A stretch of DNA of 64,000 nt, taken from positions 62,001 to 126,000 of the forward strand of contig NZ_LBGV01000001.1 of the NCBI RefSeq assembly GCF_001274635.1, read 5' to 3'. The position numbers and the translations under genes were made by a program. The first letter of the stretch is position 1. Each line of letters opens with the position of its first letter. Of the stretch, positions 1 through 7,165 are shown piece by piece. Below the pieces are notes generated by a model, which worked only from the letters and a program-made list of their open reading frames with translations, ran no database searches and was not told the origin of the DNA. This DNA comes from Persicobacter sp. CCB-QB2 (GTDB lineage: Bacteria > Bacteroidota > Bacteroidia > Cytophagales > Cyclobacteriaceae).

Positions 1-895
1 AAGTGGTGAATGCTGTGCCTTCCGGCAATTGCTTCACGATGACTTGATTGCCAGTGATTTGGTCCGCATCGAAAGCGTGAAGTGGCTGTCCCAATTCATG
101 TAAAACGAAGTTGGTTACATCCACTACATTATTAATAGGTGCCAGGCCAATAGATTTCAGGCGGTTCTGTAACCACTCCGGTGATTCTTTCACTTCTAAG
201 CCGGAAATGGTCAGGCCACTGTATCTCGGACAGGCGGTCGTGTCTTCCACTGTTACCGCTATCGGCAAATCATGGTTATCTACTTTGAAGTCCTCTACGG
301 AAGGCATTCTGAGCTTTTCACCCGTCAGCGCTACAATATCACGGGCAGTACCTACATGAGAAGCCGCATCAGCACGGTTCGGGGTCAGGCCAATTTCAAA
401 TACCTCCTCGTTTTTGATCTCGAAGTATTCGGCAGCCGGCGTACCGTTTGGCTTGTCGGTGTCCAATACCATGATGCCATCATGGGAAGTCCCCAGGCCT
501 AATTCGTCCTCTGCGCAAATCATTCCCATGGAAACCTCTCCACGGATTTTTGCTTTTTTGATTTTGAAACCTTCGCCACCATCAGGGTAAAGCATGGTGC
601 CCACCGTCGCGACCACCACTTTTTGTCCGGCTGCTACATTTGGCGCGCCACAAACAATCGGAACAATGTTGTCATTCCCCAAATCTACGGTAGTCTTGCT
701 CAGCTTGTCGGCATCAGGGTGTTTTTCACAAGTCAAAACTTCCCCAATCACAACGCCTTCCAAACCTCCTTTGATGGACTCAATGGTTTCAAGACCTTCT
801 ACTTCCAAACCTCCAGCGGTTAGGGCATCCCCTAAAGCCTCTGTGGCCAGGTTTATATCAATATATTCTTTTAGCCAGTTAACTGAAATCTTCAT
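1..895 (-). CDS. pheT: Phenylalanyl-tRNA synthetase beta subunit, 5' part (3' part beyond left edge)
   Basis: Reverse-strand translation from the ATG at 895 stays open to the window edge (298 residues), so the C-terminal part is missing. The protein starts MKISVNWLKEYID and carries the EMAP-type OB-fold tRNA-binding domain at about residues 48-150 (VVIGEVLTCEKHPDADKL). The TPNRADA motif follows at 171-177 and the start of the B3/B4 editing domain at about 224. This order is that of bacterial PheT, which pairs with PheS as an alpha2beta2 cytoplasmic enzyme charging tRNA-Phe. No pheS lies upstream (right side) on this strand, where a DUF1684 gene stands instead, so pheS is encoded elsewhere, as is common in Bacteroidota. 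The start is chosen because the conserved N-terminus begins there. Confidence 0.96.
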   Translation of the reverse strand, partial: MKISVNWLKEYIDINLATEALGDALTAGGLEVEGLETIESIKGGLEGVVIGEVLTCEKHPDADKLSKTTVDLGNDNIVPIVCGAPNVAAGQKVVVATVGTMLYPDGGEGFKIKKAKIRGEVSMGMICAEDELGLGTSHDGIMVLDTDKPNGTPAAEYFEIKNEEVFEIGLTPNRADAASHVGTARDIVALTGEKLRMPSVEDFKVDNHDLPIAVTVEDTTACPRYSGLTISGLEVKESPEWLQNRLKSIGLAPINNVVDVTNFVLHELGQPLHAFDADQITGNQVIVKQLPEGTAFTT

Positions 896-1066
896 AAGAA
901 AATGCTATGCAAATCAATCTATTCTAAAAAACAAAATTAATAGATTCCCTCATTTAAAATAATGCAAATGCGCGTTTTTTATTGGATTGGAAAAAGATGT
1001 CTACCAATTTTTCTAAAAAGTTGAATGAGAGGCGATAATTCTGAGGGAATCTGTGCGGTGATTAGG

Positions 1067-1690
1067 TTAATGTGTTTTCTGGAAAGCCTTTTCTCCGGCA
1101 GTAACAGGAATGTTGAGATGGTTTTCCAAAGGAGGGATTGGACAGCTCCAGCCATCCGAATAGGCGCAGTAAGGGTTGAAAGCTTTGTTAAAATCCAAAG
1201 TAATCAGGTCCTCTTTCGGTAATGGAATTTCGATATAGCGTCCGGCACCATAGGTTTCATGTCCTGTGGTGTTGTCTGTGAAAGCAACCAAAAGCATATC
1301 GGGATGAGCGGTGGGCTGCAGGGCTAAAAGTTTAAAGGGTTGTTTTTGAATCTCAAACTCTAAGTGGGCATAGGGGAAGTAAGTCTTCGCTTTTCCGGAG
1401 GAAGTCTGTACCGCTATTGTTTCGTTAGAAAATGTGCGATTCACTTTTGCCTGTAGGCAGAAATCGGTCTGAGCAGGGAAATAATCTAAATGTTGGAATG
1501 ATTTTTTCTGCTCCTCCGTTAGTGGGGATTGTTCGCTGTTTTTAAAAAAATCATTTTGCTTCGAGCGATGCTCACTGATGGAAGCAAGGTAGGTTTCCGG
1601 TTGGTTTTGCTTATCGTCGGTTTGAAAGGAGTAAACAATAATTCCAATGAAAATCACGGAAAATACAATCAAAGCTATTTTTTTGGCCAT
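1067..1690 (-). CDS. DUF1684 family protein, membrane-anchored
   Basis: A 207-residue protein with one N-terminal hydrophobic segment (residues 4-23) and a polar extracytoplasmic domain. The C-terminal motif PYCAYSDGWSCPIPP (about 173-187), followed by a conserved IPVTAGEKAF segment, is the hallmark of DUF1684, as is the SPLTEEQKKSF stretch near residue 55. The biochemical function of this family is not established. Two Cys in the motif could bind metal or form a disulfide (inference). It is transcribed toward pheT with about 170 bp between them and is divergent from the TPR gene at 1750, so the 60-bp space at 1691-1749 must hold both promoters. Confidence 0.85.
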   Translation of the reverse strand: MAKKIALIVFSVIFIGIIVYSFQTDDKQNQPETYLASISEHRSKQNDFFKNSEQSPLTEEQKKSFQHLDYFPAQTDFCLQAKVNRTFSNETIAVQTSSGKAKTYFPYAHLEFEIQKQPFKLLALQPTAHPDMLLVAFTDNTTGHETYGAGRYIEIPLPKEDLITLDFNKAFNPYCAYSDGWSCPIPPLENHLNIPVTAGEKAFQKTH

Positions 1691-1749
1691 TATTTTAGAA
1701 TATATGGTAAGATTTTTGTTGTTTAAATGTCAAATATAGTTCAACACTC

Positions 1750-2331
1750 ATGAAACAAGGTAAACATATTGCTATAACTTTTCTATTGATTTTGCTCGCT
1801 GGTGTCGGTTTTGGGCAAGGGGTAGAGGAGTATCAGCGATATCACCAGGAGGGCCGTGAACTTGCCAAAGAAGAAAAATTTAAAGAGGCAATAGCGGCAT
1901 TTTCCAAGGCGATTGACATTATGCCTTATTACTCCGCTATTCATCTTGATCGGGGAGCGACCAGGTTGCAAGTGGGTGATTTCGAGGGAGCTATTGAGGA
2001 TTTGGATTATGTAGCAGAGCGCCAGCCTTATAAAAAAGAAGTGTTTTTTTTAAGAGGAATTGCTCATTATCACTTGGGAGATTATGGTTTGGCATCGGAG
2101 GATGTGGATCATTATTTGACAGAGTATCCCAATAACCAGGAGGCAAAATCCTATAAGAAAAAATTAGATACTATTAAGGCGGAAGAGCAGGCGGTTTTAG
2201 CGCAGCAGTTGCAGCAACAACAAAGCAAAAAAGCTCAAATGACAGCCCAAAGAAGGGCGAGAAATACTCAAATTGTTTTAGGGACGGTAGTGCCCCTGGC
2301 GATTTGGACGGCATTAGTGCTTTCCTGGTAA
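1750..2331 (+). CDS. TPR-repeat protein with signal peptide and C-terminal hydrophobic tail
   Basis: A 193-residue protein. Residues 1-22 look like a signal peptide (ending VGFGQG). At least three tetratricopeptide repeats follow at about 25-130 (EGRELAKEEKFKEAIAAFSK, then HLDRGATRLQVGDFEGAIED). A Gln/Lys-rich helical linker follows, and then a hydrophobic C-terminal segment (about 175-192) that may anchor it in a membrane. TPRs mediate protein-protein contacts, so it is probably an envelope scaffold; the specific partner is unknown. A strong terminator follows directly, so this is a single-gene unit. Confidence 0.75.
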   Translation: MKQGKHIAITFLLILLAGVGFGQGVEEYQRYHQEGRELAKEEKFKEAIAAFSKAIDIMPYYSAIHLDRGATRLQVGDFEGAIEDLDYVAERQPYKKEVFFLRGIAHYHLGDYGLASEDVDHYLTEYPNNQEAKSYKKKLDTIKAEEQAVLAQQLQQQQSKKAQMTAQRRARNTQIVLGTVVPLAIWTALVLSW

Positions 2332-2353
2332 AAAAATAGTAATCGGGATAAAA

Positions 2354-2392
2354 AAAATCCGCAATGCTGATTCAGTATTGCGGATTTTTTTT
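2354..2392 (+). terminator. Rho-independent terminator of the TPR gene
   Basis: An 11-bp perfect stem (AAATCCGCAAT / ATTGCGGATTT) with an 11-nt loop, followed by a T-rich run, 23 nt after the stop codon. Confidence 0.9.
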
Positions 2393-2402
2393 GTGCTTTT
2401 TT

Positions 2403-2423
2403 TAGCCCGGGTTATTCATGATT
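2403..2423 (-). repeat. TIR element copy 1, left fragment (split by group II intron)
   Basis: The sequence TAGCCCGGGTTATTCATG is the terminal inverted repeat of the ~220-bp intergenic element found repeatedly in this window. The rest of this copy resumes at 4452, after the intron. Strand '-' means the conserved half is read in the orientation opposite to the copies at 20715, 31680 and 45361. Confidence 0.8.
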
Positions 2424-3087
2424 TTGCGCCGTGCAAGTCCATAAGGTGGGGATTTGAAAGCGTATAGAAATAAAATGAAACACCTTTTAGTGTGCCTGCA
2501 GGTATTAAATCCTGCACGGAAAGGTTGGTCAGCCACCGTAAGCGAGTATTGCATAGTTGGTAGAAATGTCAGCATGAAGCGTATACAGCGAGTGCCAAAG
2601 GCGTATTTTTAGCCTCGAAATTTAATTCATCGTTGAAGCATTAACCTTATTCATAGTTGGTGCAACATCAATGTAGCAGTAATGACAAGTAGCATTGATT
2701 CGACCGGGGTCTTGGTTTACGTCAAAGGTACAATAGGCACGCATGGAAACACGGGAGAGCCTCCTGCCTCCACACGAAACAAGGGTCAATATGGAAATGC
2801 CCTACCGAAATATTTCCAAATCAGCATGGTCTATATGCTCACCATGTCTGATGCTAAGAATGAGAGCATATCGTAGTGGTATCAGTACCGAGGGAAACCG
2901 CAGGGAATGAGATGGGCAAAGGCAGTCTTAGCATCTCCATAGTACCGTTTGAAAGCTGGGAAATCTTTACCCAAGAAAGCCAGTAAGTAGGGAAGGGAAA
3001 ACCTGGGCCTTGATTGGTCTGGGGGATGCCTTAAATTGGGGCGATAATTTAGAAACATTAAAACAAGCACCGGATGCAACTAAAAAG

Positions 3088-4377
3088 ATGTCAACAGTAG
3101 AATTAGAGATAGCAGCACGAGCAAGAAAACACAAGAACACTGCATTGACGAATGTAAGTCAGTTCATAGACGAAAATATGCTAACAGATTGTTTTCACAG
3201 CCTGAACAAGAATAGTAGTCCGGGCGTGGATGGTAAATGTTGGTATCATTACAATCTTGAATCTGAAACTCGCATACCAGCACTATTAACCGAATTTAAA
3301 ACGGGGAAGTATCGAGCTCCTTCTATACGCAGGGTTTATATCGACAAGGGGAAATCAGGGAAACGCCCATTGGGCATCCCGACCATTGAAGATAAGATAC
3401 TTCAGGAAAGTGTGCGCCGCACCCTGAACCCCATCTATGAAGAGGAATTTAAGGCCTTTTCATTCGGATTCAGGAATGGATATTCTGCACATCAAGCGGT
3501 AGAATATATGTTTAGGGAAGTAAGCTTTAAAGGATTGCATTACATCATTGATGCTGACATAAAGAATTACTTTGGATGCATCAATCATGCACAACTTCGA
3601 GAGTTTCTTGACTTACGGGTCAAAGATGGCGTGATACGCAGAACGCTAAATAAATGGTTAAAAGCAGGTATACTGGAGGATGAGCAGTTGCAATATCCAA
3701 CAGAGGGTACCCCTCAAGGAGGGATAGTATCTCCCTTGCTGAGTAATATTTATTTGCATCATGTGCTGGATGAATGGTTTTCCGAGCAAATACAGCCATT
3801 ATTAAAGGGAAAAAGTACTATAGTCCGCTATGCCGATGATTTTGTATTGGGTTTTGATAATGCTTCGGACGCCGATCGGGTAATGAATGTCTTGCCAAAG
3901 CGATTTGAGAAATACAATCTTGAATTACACCCTGACAAGACAAAGATCATTAACCTAAAGAGCAAAAGAGGCGAAGGCGAAAGAGGTTTTGATTTTCTGG
4001 GATTTACACATTTTCTAAGCGCAGGTCGCAACGGAAAAATGATATTGAAAAGAAAAACAGCTAGCAAAAAGCTGAACCTCTCACTCGTTAAAATGCAAGA
4101 CTGGATAAAGTCAAACCGGCATCGTAAGCTCGATGAAATCATCAATGAATTGAATTTGAAATTACGCGGATACTATAATTACTATGGAATCACCTTCAAT
4201 AGCAGAAGTCTGCAGGGTTACTATCACCATGTTCGGCGTATGCTTCACAAATGGTTAAATCGCAGAGGTGGACGTCCTGCATGGAACTGGGAGCGGTACA
4301 ATCGCTTAATTACAGAATGGAGGCCACTACTTAAACCAAAAATCTATCACAGCTTTCTGAAAGCGAAACCAATTTAG
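3088..4377 (+). CDS. ltrA-like: Group II intron-encoded reverse transcriptase/maturase
   Basis: The encoded protein has the RT fingers/palm blocks in order: GFRNGYSAHQAVEYM, the first catalytic Asp in DADIKNYF, TPQGGIVSPLLSNIYL, and YADDFVLGF, the catalytic core. These are followed by the GFDFLGFTHF block and a maturase (domain X/GIIM) region with LNLKLRGYYNYYGI. The C-terminus ends shortly after the maturase domain with no HNH endonuclease Cys/His motifs, so mobility would use an En-independent route (inference). Start is set at ATG 3088 (MSTVELEIAARA); the frame is open from 3010, which would add 26 residues. It splices and retro-mobilises its host intron. Confidence 0.93.
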   Translation: MSTVELEIAARARKHKNTALTNVSQFIDENMLTDCFHSLNKNSSPGVDGKCWYHYNLESETRIPALLTEFKTGKYRAPSIRRVYIDKGKSGKRPLGIPTIEDKILQESVRRTLNPIYEEEFKAFSFGFRNGYSAHQAVEYMFREVSFKGLHYIIDADIKNYFGCINHAQLREFLDLRVKDGVIRRTLNKWLKAGILEDEQLQYPTEGTPQGGIVSPLLSNIYLHHVLDEWFSEQIQPLLKGKSTIVRYADDFVLGFDNASDADRVMNVLPKRFEKYNLELHPDKTKIINLKSKRGEGERGFDFLGFTHFLSAGRNGKMILKRKTASKKLNLSLVKMQDWIKSNRHRKLDEIINELNLKLRGYYNYYGITFNSRSLQGYYHHVRRMLHKWLNRRGGRPAWNWERYNRLITEWRPLLKPKIYHSFLKAKPI

Positions 4378-4380
4378 GAG

Positions 4381-4446
4381 GAACCGTATGCGGGAAATCC
4401 GCTCGTACGGGTCTGTGAGGGAGCGGGGAGGTAACAACCCGCTCTA
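4381..4446 (+). ncRNA. Group II intron domains V and VI
   Basis: Domain V is a 34-nt hairpin with the catalytic triad region and GAAA-type loop (GGGAAATCC). Domain VI is the following stem with an unpaired purine-rich loop (GAGGTAACAA) that should hold the branch-point A. These define the 3' end of the intron. Confidence 0.85.
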
Positions 4447-4451
4447 CTCGG

Positions 4452-4652
4452 AAAATCCTCGTTGAGCTGCAAGGCGGAGAAATAGAAGGAATAGCTTTCT
4501 ATTTCGAGTTTTTCCAACGAAGCAGATGAATGAAGAGAAAGCAAGCTTATCGAAATTTGGATAATTATTAAATCAATGAATTTAACTGCAATGCCTTGAT
4601 AGTGACCCTCTTGATGGGGCTTCCTGAATCTATCGGTGCATAATTTGCCTTA
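4452..4652 (-). repeat. TIR element copy 1, right part
   Basis: This is the continuation of the repeat interrupted by the intron. It has the conserved half (AAAATCCTCGTTGAGCTGCA, ATTTCGAGTTTTTCCAACGA, AGAAAGCAAGCTTA), the variable AT-rich half, and the far terminus CGGTGCATAATTTGCCTTA. Its last TTA is the target duplication of the MITE that follows. Confidence 0.82.
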
Positions 4653-4812
4653 GAGCGTGTTAAAAAGCCAAAATTCGCAGCGAAAATTTGATTATGGCAG
4701 AAGCGATGCCCGATTATTTTGAGAGAATAGCATCACTATTGTTGAGAAATTATCCAAAATCGTTTTCAATAATTCGAATTTGCAACCGGATGGTGGGCTT
4801 TTAAACACGCTC
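4653..4812. mobile_element. 160-bp MITE with 17-bp TIRs and TTA target duplication
   Basis: The left end GAGCGTGTTAAAAAGCC and right end GGCTTTTAAACACGCTC are inverted repeats with one mismatch. TTA flanks both sides (4650-4652 and 4813-4815). There is no coding capacity. The 3-bp TNA-type duplication and the GAGCGTGTT terminus fit non-autonomous IS5-family derivatives; the family assignment is inference. Confidence 0.8.
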
Positions 4813-4825
4813 TTATTCATCAGGC

Positions 4826-4860
4826 AAAAAAAAAGACCGTAACTGCTTTAGCCACGATCT
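4826..4860 (-). terminator. Terminator of the OmpA-family gene (reverse strand)
   Basis: Read on the reverse strand: stem AGATCGT/ACGGTCT with one mismatch, a 13-nt loop, then nine T residues. It sits about 105 nt past the stop of the gene at 4966. Confidence 0.6.
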
Positions 4861-4965
4861 TCTTAGTTATTCGCCTATTGATGTTCACTAATTCTAACGG
4901 GAACTATCAATTTCGGTTCCTTTTTTCATGAAAAATTAAAAGGGAAAGTAATCCGGTTTTAAATG

Positions 4966-7017
4966 TTACCATCGAATACCATCATCTTCTTCCACTTTGT
5001 TTCTATTCCAGCCTTTATTGTTTGGTCGATATATTTCAAACTCCACCCGACGGTTTAGCTCCCGGTCAGATTCCGTTTTTTCCTCTACCAGTGGCTGTTG
5101 AGCGCCATAACCAATAGCCTCAATACGGTCTTTACTAATTCCTCCAAAATACTCAATATAATCTTTAATGGCATCCGCCCGCTTTTGGGATAACTGAATA
5201 TTGGCTTGTGGATTTCCTTTAGTATCGGTATGTCCCGAGATTTTGAGTTTAAAATCCGGATTATCGAGCAGGAAGTTCCCAATTTTGTCCAAATCGTAAT
5301 ACATGGCCGATTTTAATTCAAAGGAATTATTGTCAAATACCACAGATTCGAACTGCATTCGGGAGGAAATCGGACGCGTCTGATCATCGAAGTTAGTGTC
5401 TCCCTGCAGGGTGAAAATCTTCTCAATCCTGAAGAATTCATCTCCCTGAATCACCATTAAATATTGTCGGTTATCGATCAATTCAAATTGATAGGAACCA
5501 TCTTCCCTCAAATACTTTGGCGCAATGGCAATCCCTTCTTCCATGTCAATGATGGAAACTATGCCGTCTGTAAAAGGGCTGTTGCTCAGGGAATCTGTCA
5601 GTGTACCGGTCAATTTCGTGGTCGCCAATGGCTGTGCGCCCATGGGCAGTGGGAAGGAATACAAATCCAGATTCTCCATATTGTTTTCTATGGATTTGGC
5701 ATAGTATAGATTTTCAGACTCCTGGTCGATGGTAAAGTAGAACTCAGATCCCTTCCCATTGACCAGCGGGCCAATATTACTGGATTCGCCCCAGCGATTA
5801 TTTTCTTCTAAATACGCTTTGTAAATATCAAATTCTCCAAAATTTATCAGCTGACCACTGGAGCTGAAATACAATACATTATGCTTTGGGTGAACGAAAG
5901 GGCTTACTTCACTTCCCCGGGTATTGATCACCGGCCCCATATTTTTTGCCGGGAGCCAGTTTCCGTTACGGTCTTTATGGGTGTAATAAAGATCCGACAT
6001 CCCAAATCCTCCAATACGGTCAGAGGCAAAATAAAGCGTATCCTCTGAAGGAGAAAGACTGGGGTGAGAATCCCAGGCCGTAGAGTTTACGTTACGACCA
6101 AGGTTTTTGACCTCTCCCCAGGTGCTGTCCGCCTGAAGTTGTGCCACAAAAAGGTCACAATTACCGAAGGTCTCCGGGGTGTTGCAACGTGAGAAATAGA
6201 TGGTGGTGCCATCTTTCGAAAGGTAAGGAGAGCCTTCATTGGCCTCGGTATTCAGTTCTTTTAAAGGAAGGGCCTCATCCCAATACCCGTCTCCCAAAGA
6301 TTTAATAATGAATAGATCTTCATTGGGTACCGGATCAAAGTTGCGGCGAATACTATTGCGTTGGGAGGTGAAAATGATGGTGCTATTGTCCCAGCTGATA
6401 GAAGGGCCATAATCAGATTTATTGGAATTTACATAGAATCCCATATTCAGGTCAATCCCCTGCGGAGGCCTCAGCGTATCCAGTTTCTCTCTGAATTCCA
6501 CCAGGTCATAATAATAATCTAAAGGAACGTAGTCTTCCGGTTTACGACCCGCCATTTTGTAATATTTGGATTGGACTTTCTGGAAATCCACCCCGGCATG
6601 ATGATGTTTTAACACCAGTTTGTATAACCGTTGGGCATCATAAAATCGACCCTGTTCTTCTGTAATATTGGCCAATCGCCATAGCCAGTAGGTATCTCTT
6701 CTGAAATTATCAACACCAAATTTTGAAACGTAGTCCCATAGCAAAGGGTAAAGTGCATCGCTATCCTTGGCCTTGTCTAATTTGTTCAGCTTATTTAGTT
6801 CAGATTTATCGTAATAATACCTAATCTTATTTACATTGGGGAAAAGAAATAATTCCTGTAATTTATAATCATGGGGATTCTCAATAACATTTTTGTCTTT
6901 TTTTTGTCGTTTTTGTGCCAGCCCTTCTGAAAAAGGGTGTAAAATTGACATAAAAAAAAGCGCCCAAACCAAGGGGGTAAGCCTCAGGCTGACAATTTGT
7001 GTTTTATTTCTGCTCAT
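4966..7017 (-). CDS. OmpA-family outer-membrane protein with TPR, PD40 propeller and CRD (PorE-like)
   Basis: About 683 residues from ATG 7017 (an in-frame ATG at 7047 would add 10). The signal peptide ends near FSEGLAQ. Domain order is a TPR-like helical region (about 110-180) and then PD40/WD40-like beta-propeller repeats (about 210-470: GPSISWDNSTIIFTSQR, GSPYLSKDGTTIYFSR, HPSLSPSEDTLYFASD). A carboxypeptidase-regulatory-like fold (about 480-560) and an OmpA C-terminal peptidoglycan-binding domain (about 575-670; ISGHTDTKGNPQANIQLSQKRA) follow. This is the architecture of T9SS PorE, which ties the secretion complex to peptidoglycan. Unlike PorE it has no lipobox Cys, and Bacteroidota have several paralogues, so the T9SS role is inference. 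It is divergent from lon; a reverse-strand TATATTTG box lies at 7095-7102. Confidence 0.85.
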   Translation of the reverse strand: MSRNKTQIVSLRLTPLVWALFFMSILHPFSEGLAQKRQKKDKNVIENPHDYKLQELFLFPNVNKIRYYYDKSELNKLNKLDKAKDSDALYPLLWDYVSKFGVDNFRRDTYWLWRLANITEEQGRFYDAQRLYKLVLKHHHAGVDFQKVQSKYYKMAGRKPEDYVPLDYYYDLVEFREKLDTLRPPQGIDLNMGFYVNSNKSDYGPSISWDNSTIIFTSQRNSIRRNFDPVPNEDLFIIKSLGDGYWDEALPLKELNTEANEGSPYLSKDGTTIYFSRCNTPETFGNCDLFVAQLQADSTWGEVKNLGRNVNSTAWDSHPSLSPSEDTLYFASDRIGGFGMSDLYYTHKDRNGNWLPAKNMGPVINTRGSEVSPFVHPKHNVLYFSSSGQLINFGEFDIYKAYLEENNRWGESSNIGPLVNGKGSEFYFTIDQESENLYYAKSIENNMENLDLYSFPLPMGAQPLATTKLTGTLTDSLSNSPFTDGIVSIIDMEEGIAIAPKYLREDGSYQFELIDNRQYLMVIQGDEFFRIEKIFTLQGDTNFDDQTRPISSRMQFESVVFDNNSFELKSAMYYDLDKIGNFLLDNPDFKLKISGHTDTKGNPQANIQLSQKRADAIKDYIEYFGGISKDRIEAIGYGAQQPLVEEKTESDRELNRRVEFEIYRPNNKGWNRNKVEEDDGIRW

Positions 7018-7165
7018 AAAGTGCATATTGGCGCTCGAATAATACAATAATTAGCTATACTTTGCAAGATAGGGGTTTTGGCACATCCCTTGCCCAAATA
7101 TAGTGACATCTTTATAATTTTTGCAGAATTTGCAATAACTGTCAATTTGACATATAAATATATCT

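Larger units (their letters stand above)
2424..4451 (+). mobile_element. Group II intron (about 2.03 kb) with maturase gene
   Basis: The intron carries a reverse transcriptase/maturase gene, and directly after its stop lies a textbook domain V at 4381-4414 (GAACCGTATGCGGG...CGTACGGGTC, with the 2-nt bulge). A domain VI hairpin follows at about 4417-4446 (stem GAGCGGG/CCCGCTC). Boundaries are inferred by aligning the flanks to uninterrupted copies of the host repeat (60867 and 61444): ...TTATTCATGAT before, AAAATCCTCGTT after. The presumed 5' end reads TTGCG rather than the usual GTGYG, so the exact ends may be off by a few bases. About 650 nt of RNA domains I-III precede the gene. The insertion site is in intergenic repeat DNA, so no gene is interrupted. 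Confidence 0.88.

Noticed and set aside
111..962. Overlapping forward-strand frames across 111-962
   Set aside because: They are antisense to pheT, which is unmistakable on the reverse strand; none has a recognisable domain.
2682..2876. Short frame in the 5' part of the group II intron
   Set aside because: It covers structured intron RNA domains I-III; no protein similarity and no reason for translation.
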